Origin: DAOTTI01 sp034437795
GTDB taxonomy: Bacteria > Chloroflexota > UBA11872 > UBA12225
DNA length: 35,570 bases
Direction: 5' to 3'
NCBI GenBank assembly: GCA_034437795.1
Contig: DAOTTI010000132.1
Coordinates: 1-35,570, forward strand
Shown here: positions 1-7,970 of the stretch, piece after piece
Layout of the letters: every line of letters begins with the position of its first letter
How positions within the stretch are numbered: the first letter of the stretch is position 1
The notes under the pieces: model-generated
The model's input: only the letters and a program-made list of their open reading frames with translations
What the model was told of the DNA's origin: nothing
The model's database searches: none
Translations under genes and position numbers: made by a program

Positions 1-1
1 C

Positions 2-196
2 GCGCTGGCGGCGCTGGCGGTGCCGCTTGTGGCCTGGACGCGCCACGCGGGGTGGTCGCCCCTGGCGCAGCTTGGCTGCGCCGTGGCTGGGGGCGGGCTG
101 GCCTACGCCGGCGCCGCCGCCGCGCTCGGGTCGCCGGACCTGGCGGCGCTGGCCGCGCGGGTTCGTGGCCGCCTGGCCCGCCTCCTCCGTCGCTGA
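2..196 (+). CDS. C-terminal end of a polytopic membrane protein (partial)
   Basis: An open frame enters from the left edge and stops with TGA at 194-196, giving the last 64 residues of a protein whose start lies outside the window. The tail is very rich in Ala, Leu and Gly, with one or two likely membrane helices, and ends in a basic stretch (RVRGRLARLLRR). A hydrophobic bundle ending in Arg-rich cytoplasmic residues is common in MurJ/MATE-like flippases, but nothing here is diagnostic, so the family is only a guess. It lies 24 bp upstream of lepA on the same strand and could be co-transcribed with it. Confidence 0.45.
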   Translation, partial: ALAALAVPLVAWTRHAGWSPLAQLGCAVAGGGLAYAGAAAALGSPDLAALAARVRGRLARLLRR

Positions 197-220
197 CGCC
201 AGCCCCGGTACACTTCTACA

Positions 221-2017
221 GTGACCGACCAGGCCCGCATTCGTAACTTCTGCATCATCGCCCACGTCGACCACGGCAAGTCGACGCTGGCCGACCGTCT
301 CCTGGAGTACACCGGCACCGTGACGGGGCGCGACCTTCAGGAGCAGGTGCTGGACCAGCTGGAGCTGGAGCGGGAGAAGGGGATCACCATCAAGGCCAAG
401 GCGGTGCGCATGTTCTACACCGCGGACGATGGCCAGCGCTACCAGCTCAACCTGATCGATACCCCCGGCCACGTCGACTTCGCCTACGAGGTCTCGCGCG
501 CCCTGGCCAGCTGCGAAGGGGCGTTGCTGGTGGTGGACGCGGCCCAGGGCATTGAGGCGCAGACCCTGGCCAACACCTACCAGGCTCTGGAGCATGACCT
601 GGCCATCATCCCCGTGATCAACAAGATCGATCTGCCGAGCGCGCAGCCGGAGCACGTGGCCGAGGAGATCGAGCGGGTGATCGGTCTGCCGGTGGACGAG
701 TGCATCATGGCCTCGGCTAAGACGGGCGAGGGCACGAAGGAGGTCCTGGAAGCCATCGTGCGGCGCATCCCCGCGCCGTCCGGCCGGCTGGACGCGCCCC
801 TACGGGCGCGCATCTTCGATTCCCATTACGATCCGCATAAGGGGGTGGTGGCCTATGTGCGCGTGGTGGAGGGGCGCCTGCACCCCGGGCAGCGCATCCT
901 GATGATGCAGACGGGCGCCGTGGCTGAGGTGGGGGAGCTGGGGGTGTTCCGGCCGTGGATGGCGCAGATCGAGACGCTGGCGGCGGGGGAGGTGGGCTAC
1001 CTGGCGACCGGCCTCAAGTCGGTCGCCGAGTGCCGCGTGGGCGACACCGTCACCGACGCCCGGTCCCCGGCGCCGGAGCCGCTGGCCGGATACCGGCCGG
1101 CCAAGCCGATGGTCTTCGCCGGCTTCTACCCCGTCGACGGCGACGACTATCCGCTGCTGCGCGACGCGCTGGAGAAGCTCAAGCTGAACGACGCGGCCCT
1201 GGTGTTCCAGCCGGAGCACTCGGCCGCGCTCGGCTTCGGCTTCCGGTGCGGGTTCCTGGGCCTGCTGCACCTGGAGATTGTGCAGGAGCGCCTGGAGCGC
1301 GACTACGGCTTGAACCTGATCGCCACCGTGCCGAGCGTGGAGTACGAGGTCCTCACCACCGGCGGGGAGGTGCTGCGCGTGGACAATCCGGCCGACCTGC
1401 CGGCGCCGGACCGGATCGGGGCGATCTACGAGCCCTGGATGCAGATCTCGATCGTCACCCCATCGTCGTACATCGGCACCATCATGGACCTAGTCACCAA
1501 GCGCCGCGGCGAGTTCCACAAACTGGAGTACATCGACGAGGGGCGAGTGCTGCTCCAGTACGGCATCCCTCTCTCCGAGATCCTAGTGGACTTCTACGAC
1601 CAGCTCAAGTCGCGCACCCAGGGCTATGCCTCGCTCGACTACACGCTGGACGGCTACCGCGCCGCCGACCTGGTCAAGCTGGACGTGCTGGTCAACCACT
1701 CGCCGGTGGATGCCCTGTCCTTGATCACCCATCGTGAGAAGGCCTATGATCAGGGACGAGAGCTGGTGCAAAAGCTGCGCACGCTCATCCCGCGCCAGCT
1801 CTTCGAGGTGCCTATCCAGGCGGCGATTGGTAGTCGCGTGATCGCGCGGGAGACGGTACGCGCCCTGCGCAAGGACGTCCTGGCCAAGTGCTACGGGGGC
1901 GATGTGACGCGCAAGCGCAAGCTGCTGGAGAAGCAGAAGGAGGGCAAGGCGCGCATGAAGCGGGTGGGGAACGTGGAGATCCCGCAGGAGGCGTTCCTGG
2001 CAGTGCTCAAGCTCTAG
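221..2017 (+). CDS. lepA: Elongation factor 4 (LepA), ribosomal back-translocase GTPase
   Basis: This 598-residue protein is a full-length LepA/EF4, a cytoplasmic translational GTPase that acts on the ribosome. The G1 loop AHVDHGKST is at residues 14-22, the G3 motif DTPGH near residue 80 and the G4 motif NKID near residue 135. EF-G-like domains follow. The LepA-specific C-terminal domain ends with the basic segment containing KCYGGDVTRKRKLLEKQKEG, a strong family signature, so assignment is secure. The start is a GTG at 221; only a weak Shine-Dalgarno sequence is visible, but the family begins at this residue (RNFCIIAHVDHGKS a few residues in). The gene is uninterrupted and its length (about 600) is normal. 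Confidence 0.98.
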   Translation: MTDQARIRNFCIIAHVDHGKSTLADRLLEYTGTVTGRDLQEQVLDQLELEREKGITIKAKAVRMFYTADDGQRYQLNLIDTPGHVDFAYEVSRALASCEGALLVVDAAQGIEAQTLANTYQALEHDLAIIPVINKIDLPSAQPEHVAEEIERVIGLPVDECIMASAKTGEGTKEVLEAIVRRIPAPSGRLDAPLRARIFDSHYDPHKGVVAYVRVVEGRLHPGQRILMMQTGAVAEVGELGVFRPWMAQIETLAAGEVGYLATGLKSVAECRVGDTVTDARSPAPEPLAGYRPAKPMVFAGFYPVDGDDYPLLRDALEKLKLNDAALVFQPEHSAALGFGFRCGFLGLLHLEIVQERLERDYGLNLIATVPSVEYEVLTTGGEVLRVDNPADLPAPDRIGAIYEPWMQISIVTPSSYIGTIMDLVTKRRGEFHKLEYIDEGRVLLQYGIPLSEILVDFYDQLKSRTQGYASLDYTLDGYRAADLVKLDVLVNHSPVDALSLITHREKAYDQGRELVQKLRTLIPRQLFEVPIQAAIGSRVIARETVRALRKDVLAKCYGGDVTRKRKLLEKQKEGKARMKRVGNVEIPQEAFLAVLKL

Positions 2018-2266
2018 GTGCGTGGCCGGCGGTCTGTGACGCCGGTGCCGGGAGTGGAAGGGTCACACGGCTGATGGCGACGCACGCAGCGCCGTGCGCC
2101 TTCCGGCGATGGCCCGTCTGGCGGGACGCCCCACCGGCTCCGGAGCCGTGCCCTGGCTCGTTATGAAGGAGTGCGAGGCGAGATGGACCGTCTGTGGGTC
2201 GGGTACACGAGCTACGCCTATCGGGCTGCCGCCTGGCGCAGCCCGCAGTTGCAGGGGAAAGGAGCG

Positions 2267-2590
2267 ATGGACTTCTGGCTTGCCGTCGTAACGCTGACGA
2301 CGCTCGGCTGCGGCACGGGCATCGTCATTACCGCTATCGATAAGATCTTCGATGCCAAGAAACGGGCCCGCCAGCAGGAGCTAGAGCTGGCCAGAGAGCG
2401 GCTGCGCCTGCAGGAGCTGCAGCTGATCGAGCTGCGGCGCCAGAATGAGGCCCTACAGCAGCAGCTCGAATGGCACAACAAGCTGCTGGCTACGGCGGCG
2501 CCGGAGACGCAGGCCCGGCTCCAGGCGCCGGGGGGCGGGTCCCCTGTGGCGCCAGCGCGGGGGACCGCACCGACCCCGCCGGCGGGCTAG
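2267..2590 (+). CDS. Small membrane-anchored coiled-coil protein, unknown function
   Basis: A 107-residue protein with three parts. Residues about 3-24 form one hydrophobic helix (FWLAVVTLTTLGCGTGIVIT). Residues about 27-75 form a charged Glu/Arg/Gln/Leu-rich coiled coil. The rest is a disordered Pro/Ala/Gly tail. The start is set at ATG 2267 because GGGGAAAGGAG lies directly upstream; an in-frame GTG at 2171 would add 32 residues that look non-conserved and would place a charged segment ahead of the membrane helix. The architecture resembles PspB-like envelope-stress proteins, but no specific motif is seen. It sits alone between lepA and the ABC unit; the 249 bp before it hold nothing recognisable. 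Confidence 0.7.
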   Translation: MDFWLAVVTLTTLGCGTGIVITAIDKIFDAKKRARQQELELARERLRLQELQLIELRRQNEALQQQLEWHNKLLATAAPETQARLQAPGGGSPVAPARGTAPTPPAG

Positions 2591-2603
2591 CCGCGAGAAT
2601 TAA

Positions 2604-2623
2604 CGATCCCTAAACAGGGATCG
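2604..2623. promoter_or_regulatory. Perfect 8-bp inverted repeat, terminator stem or operator
   Basis: CGATCCCT and AGGGATCG are separated by a 4-base loop (AAAC), just after the stop of the coiled-coil protein and about 80 bp before the ABC ATPase. No T-run follows directly; a short AATCTTTT lies 16 bases further on. It could end the upstream transcript or act as an operator for the ABC unit. Confidence 0.45.
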
Positions 2624-2701
2624 CCGGAGCGTGCTGGTAATCTTTTCTAGCGCCCCCAGCGTAGTCTAGTTGAGGGCCGCTTTCCGTGTCGCGTGGAGCG
2701 C

Positions 2702-3646
2702 ATGATCGAAGTCGAACACCTCACCAAGACGTTTGGCACCCGCGTGGCCATCCAGGACGTCACGTTTTCCGCGGCGCGGGGTGAGATCCTCGGTCTGCTC
2801 GGGCCGAATGGCGCGGGGAAGACCACCACGATGCGTATCCTGACAGGGTACTTCCCCCCGACCAGCGGTACGGCGCGCATTGCCGGCTACGACGTGGTGG
2901 ACGACTCGCTGGAGGTGCGCCGGCGGATCGGCTACCTGCCCGAGAACGTGCCCCTCTACACCGACATGACGGTGCACGCCTATCTCGACTTCGTGGCCCG
3001 CGCCAAGCAGGTCTCGCAGCGCCGCGACAGCATCGAGTGGGCGATGGAGGCCGCGCGGATCGACCACGTGGCGGACATGATCATCGGCAAGCTCTCCAAG
3101 GGGTACCGCCAGCGCGTGGGGCTGGCTCAGGCCCTGATTGGGGATCCAGAGGTGCTGATCCTGGATGAGCCGACGGTCGGCCTCGACCCCAACCAGATCA
3201 TCGAGACCAGGGCCCTGATCAAGGCCCTGGGGGGCGACCGCACCATCATCTTGAGCACGCACATTCTGCCGGAGGTGAGCATGGTGTGCGGGCGGGTGGT
3301 GATCATCAACCGCGGCGCGGTCGTGGCGGTGGATACGCCGGAGAACCTGACCCGCCGCCTGACGGGGGCCGACCGCGTGGCGCTGACCGTGCGTGGGCCG
3401 GCGCCGGAGGTAGAAAAGAGCCTGCAGCGCGTGCCCGGCGTCATCGCCGTGACGGTCAACCCGACGGCCAACGGGGTGGCCCGCTTCGAGGTGGACGCCG
3501 AACCCGGGCGGGACCTCCGCGAGCAGTTGGCCGCCGTGGTGGTGCGCCACGGCTGGGGCCTGCAGGAGCTGCGCTCGCAGAGCATGAGCCTGGAGGAGAT
3601 CTTCCTGCAGCTGACCACGTCTGAGGAAGGAGTGCCGGCGGCATGA
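2702..3646 (+). CDS. ABC transporter ATP-binding protein (GldA-like, ABC-2 type)
   Basis: The nucleotide-binding subunit of an ABC-2 exporter. Walker A is GPNGAGKT at residues 34-41, the signature LSKGYRQ near 131-137, and Walker B VLILDEP near 150-156, followed by the switch His in STHILPE. About 90 C-terminal residues form the extra domain typical of GldA/CcmA-like ATPases. ATG 2702 is preferred because GGAG sits just upstream and the family starts with IEVEHLTK; a GTG at 2693 would add three residues without a ribosome site. The stop overlaps the permease start by four bases (ATGA), so the two are translationally coupled. The substrate is unknown; relatives work with GldF/GldG-type partners. 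Confidence 0.93.
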   Translation: MIEVEHLTKTFGTRVAIQDVTFSAARGEILGLLGPNGAGKTTTMRILTGYFPPTSGTARIAGYDVVDDSLEVRRRIGYLPENVPLYTDMTVHAYLDFVARAKQVSQRRDSIEWAMEAARIDHVADMIIGKLSKGYRQRVGLAQALIGDPEVLILDEPTVGLDPNQIIETRALIKALGGDRTIILSTHILPEVSMVCGRVVIINRGAVVAVDTPENLTRRLTGADRVALTVRGPAPEVEKSLQRVPGVIAVTVNPTANGVARFEVDAEPGRDLREQLAAVVVRHGWGLQELRSQSMSLEEIFLQLTTSEEGVPAA

Positions 3647-4380
3647 GAGGCATCCGTCACGCCCTGGCGGCGATCAGCGCGGTGATGCGGAAGGAGCTCT
3701 ATTCCTACTTCGTCTCGCCGATGGCCTACGTGGTGACCGCCGTCTTCCTGCTCATCAACGGCTTTATCTTCTTCCTGATCCTGGCCAACGGGTTCGCCGA
3801 GCCGACGCTCCGGCCGCTGCTCCCCACCACCGCCTTCCTGCTGCTGCTGGTGATCCCCGTATTGACGATGCGCCTGCTGGCGGAGGAGCGCTCCAGCGGG
3901 ACGGTCGAGCTGCTGATGACCTTTCCGCTGACGGACACGCAGGTGGTGCTGGGCAAGTACCTGGCGACGATGGTGGTCTACCTGCTCATGCTGGTGCCCA
4001 CCCTGGTCTACGTGGCGGTGCTCAAGATCTACGGCAACACCGAATGGGGCCCGCTGCTGACCGGCTATCTCGGCCTCATCCTCCTGGGCGGGTCGTTCGT
4101 GGCCGCCGGCATGCTCAGCTCGTCGCTGGCCAGAAACCAGATAGTGGCCGGCGTGCTGGGGATCGGCATCCTGCTCCTGCTGTGGGTGCTGGGCGCCGCC
4201 TCAGGCGTGCTGGGCCCGCGCCTGTCCGGGTTCCTGGCCTACCTCTCACTCGCCGACCACTTCCAGAACTTTGGCCAGGGCGTGATCGAGCTCAAGGACG
4301 TGGTTTTCTACATCAGCTTCATTATCGGCGCGCTCTTCCTCACCGTGCGCGTCTTTGAATCGGCCCGATGGAGAGCATGA
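3643..4380 (+). CDS. ABC-2 type permease (GldF-like)
   Basis: A 245-residue integral membrane protein with about six predicted helices. It belongs to the ABC-2 permease subfamily that pairs with GldA-type ATPases. Family features include MRKELYSYFVSPMAYV before the first helix and the MRLLAEERSSGTVELLMTFP segment after the second, which corresponds to the cytoplasmic coupling region. The last helix pair ends with VRVFESARWRA. The gene starts inside the ATPase gene (ATGA overlap) and its TGA overlaps the next ATG in the same manner, so all three genes form one operon. It would form the membrane channel of the exporter. Confidence 0.92.
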   Translation: MRGIRHALAAISAVMRKELYSYFVSPMAYVVTAVFLLINGFIFFLILANGFAEPTLRPLLPTTAFLLLLVIPVLTMRLLAEERSSGTVELLMTFPLTDTQVVLGKYLATMVVYLLMLVPTLVYVAVLKIYGNTEWGPLLTGYLGLILLGGSFVAAGMLSSSLARNQIVAGVLGIGILLLLWVLGAASGVLGPRLSGFLAYLSLADHFQNFGQGVIELKDVVFYISFIIGALFLTVRVFESARWRA

Positions 4381-6029
4381 GTACCCTGCCACCACCACCC
4401 GAGCCCCGAGACCGGCAGGAGCCGCCGCCGGAGTGGGGCGACGGATCCGCCTTCTACCGTTTCAGCGCCTTTCTCGGTCTAGCGGCCGCGGCCGTCCTGG
4501 CGGCGGCCATCGTGACCTACAACACGGCGGGGGCCTTCACCAAGGAGGTGCTGGCCTTGCTGCTCGTGGCCGGCGTGCTGGGGGTGCTGTACCTCCTGCC
4601 CCGCCTGGATGAGCTGGGCGCCTGGCTGCGCACCCGCACGGCGCGACAGGGCGGCAACGTCACCCTGATGAGCGCCGCCTTCCTGGGGCTGCTGGTGGTT
4701 GGCAATTGGCTCGCCGACCGGCACTCGGTCCAATGGGACCTGACGGCGGCTCGCCGCTACACCCTGTCTGACCAGACGGTCAAGATCCTCCGGCAGCTTG
4801 ACGAGCAGAACCGCGACGTCAAGATCGTGGCCTTTTTCCCCAGCCGCCAGGAGGACACTTTTACCCGCGGGACGAAGGACCTCCTGCGCCAGTACGCGCG
4901 CCGTTCAAAGCGCATCTCGCTGGAGTTCATTGACCCCGAGATCAACCCCGGCGCGGCCCAGCAGTACAACATCCGGAGCTATCCCGTCACCATCTTCCAG
5001 TCCGGCGATCGCAGGGAAGAGACGACCGGCCTCACGGAGCAGGACTTCACCAGCGCGCTGCTCAAGCTGATCCGCACTGAGCGCAAGAAGGTCTACTTCC
5101 TACAGGGGCACCAGGAGCGCGATCCCGACTCGGCGCAGCAGAACGGCTACAACAGCGCCAGTGAGGGCCTCAAGCGCGAGAACTACATCGTGGAGAAGCT
5201 GTCGCTGCTGGCGACGCAGAAGGTCCCCGACGACGCCGCCGTGCTGATTATTGCCGGGCCCCGCGCCCCTTTGCTCGAGCCAGAGCGCCGGGCCATTGAG
5301 GAGTACCTGGACCGCGGGGGCCACATCCTGTACCTGGCCGAGCCCCGCCAGGACGTCGGACTCGGCGACCTGCTCGACCGCTGGTACCTGAAGCTCGAAG
5401 ACAACATCGTGGTGGACCCGGGGCGGAACTACATCGGCGACCCGCTAACCCCCGCGCCGCTGCCGCAGCCGGGACACCGCATCTCGACCAGCCTCCCCGA
5501 CCTCATCCTGCCGGGGTCGCGCTCGATCACGATCAAGAGTGGAGCTGGGGCCGAGTTCGTCATCGCTCAGCTGTTGCGCACGACCGATCGGGCCTGGGGC
5601 GAGACCAACTTCAATGCCCCGGCGCGGTTTGATCCCGGCGAGGACCAGCAGGGCCCGCTGGTGCTGGCGGTCGCGGTCAATAAGACCGACCCGGCGCCGA
5701 CCTTCAGCCCCGGCGCGGCTCCCACGCCGACGCCCACGCCCGCCCCGGGTGAGAAGAAGCCCAAGGGGCGGCTAGTGGTGGTGGGCAACGTCGAGTTCGC
5801 CTCGAACGCCTTCTTCAACCAGGTGCTGGGCAACCGCGACTTCTTCATCAACAGCGTGAACTGGCTGGCGGAGGACGAAGAGCTGATCTCCATCCGCGCC
5901 GAGCCGCAGGGCCAGGCGCCGATCATCCTGACCAACCAGAGCCAGGTACTGGTCTTCTACACGTCCGTCGTGTTCATCCCGCTGGCGGTGCTGCTCCTGG
6001 GCGGCGTCGTCTGGTGGCAGCGACGGTGA
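4377..6029 (+). CDS. GldG-like ABC transporter auxiliary membrane protein
   Basis: A protein of about 550 residues. Hydrophobic helices near the N-terminus (around residues 25-45, 55-75 and 100-115) precede a large soluble GldG-type domain (ABC_transp_aux) that begins with TAARRYTLSDQT. It contains the family segments KIVAFFPSRQED, VYFLQGHQERDP and LIIAGPRAPL. A Pro/Thr-rich linker (PTPTPTPAP) precedes the end of the domain, and a final helix plus WWQRR anchors the C-terminus. ATG 4377 overlaps the permease TGA and has GGAG upstream; ATG 4368 is possible but lacks a ribosome site. In the Gld system this subunit accompanies GldA and GldF; in non-gliding bacteria the role is unknown. Confidence 0.9.
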   Translation: MSTLPPPPEPRDRQEPPPEWGDGSAFYRFSAFLGLAAAAVLAAAIVTYNTAGAFTKEVLALLLVAGVLGVLYLLPRLDELGAWLRTRTARQGGNVTLMSAAFLGLLVVGNWLADRHSVQWDLTAARRYTLSDQTVKILRQLDEQNRDVKIVAFFPSRQEDTFTRGTKDLLRQYARRSKRISLEFIDPEINPGAAQQYNIRSYPVTIFQSGDRREETTGLTEQDFTSALLKLIRTERKKVYFLQGHQERDPDSAQQNGYNSASEGLKRENYIVEKLSLLATQKVPDDAAVLIIAGPRAPLLEPERRAIEEYLDRGGHILYLAEPRQDVGLGDLLDRWYLKLEDNIVVDPGRNYIGDPLTPAPLPQPGHRISTSLPDLILPGSRSITIKSGAGAEFVIAQLLRTTDRAWGETNFNAPARFDPGEDQQGPLVLAVAVNKTDPAPTFSPGAAPTPTPTPAPGEKKPKGRLVVVGNVEFASNAFFNQVLGNRDFFINSVNWLAEDEELISIRAEPQGQAPIILTNQSQVLVFYTSVVFIPLAVLLLGGVVWWQRR

Positions 6030-6034
6030 AGGGG

Positions 6035-6089
6035 ATGAAGAAGAAAGAAGGATGATCGGTAGGTCTGCCCTTCCTTCTTTCTTCCTCAT
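6035..6089 (+). terminator. Long purine/pyrimidine hairpin between gldG-like and DUF4340 genes
   Basis: The purine-rich arm 6035-6052 pairs with the pyrimidine-rich arm 6072-6089 over 18 positions with one mismatch and a 19-base loop. TTTCCTCATTT follows. It begins 5 bases after the GldG-like stop. It could be a leaky terminator or an mRNA-stability hairpin that lowers expression of the downstream DUF4340 gene. Confidence 0.55.
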
Positions 6090-6112
6090 TTTCCTCATTT
6101 CGTGAGGGAAGC

Positions 6113-6859
6113 ATGAGCCGACAGTCTCAGCCTCCTTCTACCCGACGCTTACAGCCGGCGATGCCGGCGCCGTCCCGCCGGCCGCTCCGGCCGATGCCGC
6201 GTGAGGTGCGTGAAGCGCCCCCGCCGAAGCGGGAGCGGGTGAAGCGCCAGACGGTCTTTGGACGTCCCTGGCCGCTCCCGATCTCTCCAGTGGCGACGGG
6301 GCTGCTGCTTGGATTTCTGGTTGTCGCGGCCGCTGCCTGGTATTTCGAAGGGCGCTACCCGACCCCGCCGGCCGAGGCCGCCAAGCTGCTCACGCCCTAC
6401 AAAGCCGATGACCTGCGCAGCGTGACCCTGACCACACCGGAAGGGAGCGTGACGTTCGAGCGCAGCGCCGACGGGAAGTTCGTCGCGCCCGGCCCCACGC
6501 CTACCCCTACGCCGACACCCGGCCCCGAGGCGACCCCTGCGCCGGTGACGCTTTCGCCATCCACCAGGCTGGAGGGGCTCATCAACCAGCTACGCGACCT
6601 GCGGATCGACCGCGTCGTGGCCAGCGAGCCCAGCACCTCGCCGGAGTACGGGCTGGACCAGCCCCGCTTCACGCTGACGCTGGTGCCCAGGAGCGGCGCT
6701 CCGAGCACGATCGCCGTGGGCCGGCTGGCGCCGAACGAGACCGCCTACTACGTGCGCCGCGAGGATCGTCGGGACACGGTCCTCGTCTCTCGCTACACGC
6801 TGGACGATCTGATGAAGGTCGCCGGTGATCTCATCAAAGAGGCCAGGCCCAGCCAGTAG
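6113..6859 (+). CDS. DUF4340-type membrane-anchored protein
   Basis: A 248-residue protein with a basic, Pro-rich cytoplasmic N-terminus (residues 1-60), one transmembrane helix (LPISPVATGLLLGFLVVAAA, about 60-80) and an extracytoplasmic part. The latter matches DUF4340 in style: an LLTPYKADDLRSVTL beta segment, a Pro/Thr linker (PTPTPTPTPG), and a second half with LRIDRVVASEPSTSPEYGLD, the recurring LR.....v....s...yGL motif of this family. The start ATG 6113 has GAGGGA 6 bases upstream. DUF4340 genes frequently follow GldG-like ABC genes, so this is probably the fourth component of the exporter; its biochemical role is not known. Confidence 0.88.
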   Translation: MSRQSQPPSTRRLQPAMPAPSRRPLRPMPREVREAPPPKRERVKRQTVFGRPWPLPISPVATGLLLGFLVVAAAAWYFEGRYPTPPAEAAKLLTPYKADDLRSVTLTTPEGSVTFERSADGKFVAPGPTPTPTPTPGPEATPAPVTLSPSTRLEGLINQLRDLRIDRVVASEPSTSPEYGLDQPRFTLTLVPRSGAPSTIAVGRLAPNETAYYVRREDRRDTVLVSRYTLDDLMKVAGDLIKEARPSQ

Positions 6860-7216
6860 GGCGCCCCACCGCGGCCGACAGCTTCTGGGTTCGCTATCGC
6901 CGGTGATCAGCGTCCTCGGGAGCGCTCACCTAAGGGGAGCAGTGGTGCAGGCGCAGGCCCGCAGCCTAGTGCACCATCAGGCCAGCGACCTGGCATGGCT
7001 TTCCCTGGTGCGCGGGCTGGCATTCCCGAAGAGGTTGCTTGCGACAGCACTAGGGGAGCCCGTGCCGGCGATGAGGAGGCCAGGGTGACGCCAATGCTCT
7101 TGAGCGGAGGCCTCGCCCAAGGGGAGAGGGGGCGCTCCCGAAGGAGCCCTCACCCTGGCTCGCTCCCCTAGGGGGAGGGGAGTGATCGCCGGTGGTGAGG
7201 AGGCTGGGTCAGCCGG
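6860..7216. other. Intergenic region with GC-rich hairpins, no gene seen
   Basis: 357 bp between the DUF4340 gene and a convergent hypothetical gene. Short open frames here have no recognisable protein and no ribosome site. The right half (about 7108-7190) is rich in GGGGAGAGGG/CCCTCACCC runs. It holds a compact hairpin, CTCCCC (7163-7168) with GGGGAG (7172-7177), placed suitably for bidirectional termination although no T-run follows. Confidence 0.5.
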
Positions 7217-7606
7217 TTAGTTGAAGTCGATGTCCAGCGAGTTGACGAGGCGCTTCGCGGCGTACCAGTTGAGCAGCACGCGCTTGATCTTGGCGAAGCG
7301 CTCGTCGATGTCGGTGGACGGGTTCAGGTAGCAGGGGTTGGGGGTGACCACGAAGTGGTCGTTCACCCACACCAGGTTCGAGACGCAGAACCGGCAGTAG
7401 TCCCACAGCCCGTTCACGTCTTTGGACGACGCATCCATGTGATAGAAGAGAAAGGTGTCGCGGGCCGGGCCGGGCACGATAGCGAACTGCACCGTCGGCT
7501 CCACCTCGTGACGCTGTACCGGTTGAGCGGCGTGCGGCGCGACCGCCGATGTGTGGGCCGCCGCCGGTAGCTGCTGCTTCTCGTTACCTACCGTTCCGTC
7601 GTCCAT
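7217..7606 (-). CDS. Hypothetical protein, 129 residues
   Basis: Not recognised. The first 45 or so residues are low-complexity (Ala, Gln, His). The rest looks like a compact globular domain with many aromatics: VQFAIVPGPARDTFLFYHMD, then WDYCRFCVSNLVWVNDHFVV and a helical end (ERFAKIKRVLLNWYAAKRL). The two cysteines in CRFC could bind a metal, but there is no second pair. ATG 7606 is chosen; a GTG one codon upstream (7609) with GAAGGA 8 bases before it is equally possible. The longer open frame further upstream runs through structured repeats and is unlikely to be coding. The gene is convergent with the DUF4340 gene and has no clear operon partner. Confidence 0.6.
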   Translation of the reverse strand: MDDGTVGNEKQQLPAAAHTSAVAPHAAQPVQRHEVEPTVQFAIVPGPARDTFLFYHMDASSKDVNGLWDYCRFCVSNLVWVNDHFVVTPNPCYLNPSTDIDERFAKIKRVLLNWYAAKRLVNSLDIDFN

Positions 7607-7723
7607 CACTCGCGAATTCCTTCCAGAGCTACCGAAAGTATGAAAGCGCATGTCCTGCCGGCACCGGCACCTCACCCGCTCGGACTGGTCCGGGCCGGCG
7701 ACAGCGAGGCCCAAAGGGGGTGT

Positions 7724-7840
7724 CTCAGCAGCCTGCTGACGGCTGGCAGCGTTGCCGTGCCACGATCTCGCGAGCCAGGCAAAGCTCCTCTTGCCGGCAT
7801 GAAGGCTCAGCAGCCTGCTGATGGGTGGCAACGTTGCCGT
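7724..7840. repeat. Pair of 35-bp direct repeats, each with two dyads
   Basis: Copies at 7724-7758 and 7806-7840 match at 32 of 35 positions. Each contains the 15-bp palindrome TCAGCAGCCTGCTGA followed by a second dyad. The second dyad is perfect in copy 2 (GGCAACGTTGCC, 7827-7838) and has one mismatch in copy 1. They lie 118-234 bp upstream of the start of the 129-residue protein and about 130-250 bp past the end of hisIE. They could be operator sites, REP-like repeats or two-hairpin RNAs. Confidence 0.6.
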
Positions 7841-7947
7841 CCAGCGCGCCGGTGCCGGGTCATCGCGCCAGCGCTCGCCCCTCACTCGCCTGCACCGCGA
7901 GCGCTTGTGAAAATGTTAGCATCCAGGGCCAGGGGCTGAACAGCGCT

Positions 7948-7962
7948 GGCACAGAATGTGCC
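7948..7962 (-). terminator. Short hairpin just after hisIE
   Basis: GGCACA and TGTGCC pair across a 3-base loop, 8 bases beyond the hisIE stop on the minus strand. There is no U-run after it, so it is only a weak terminator candidate for the his operon. Confidence 0.3.
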
Positions 7963-7970
7963 GAAGAGTA

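Noticed and set aside
6936..7088. A short plus-strand frame after the DUF4340 gene
   Set aside because: It has no recognisable protein features and sits in repeat-rich intergenic sequence.
7724..7840. CRISPR-like repeat pair
   Set aside because: Only two copies, no third unit, spacer of 47 bp, and no cas genes in the window.
7607..7885. N-terminal extension of the 129-residue protein across the direct repeats
   Set aside because: The extra residues translate the palindromic repeats and have no ribosome site; the start at 7606 or 7609 is better placed.
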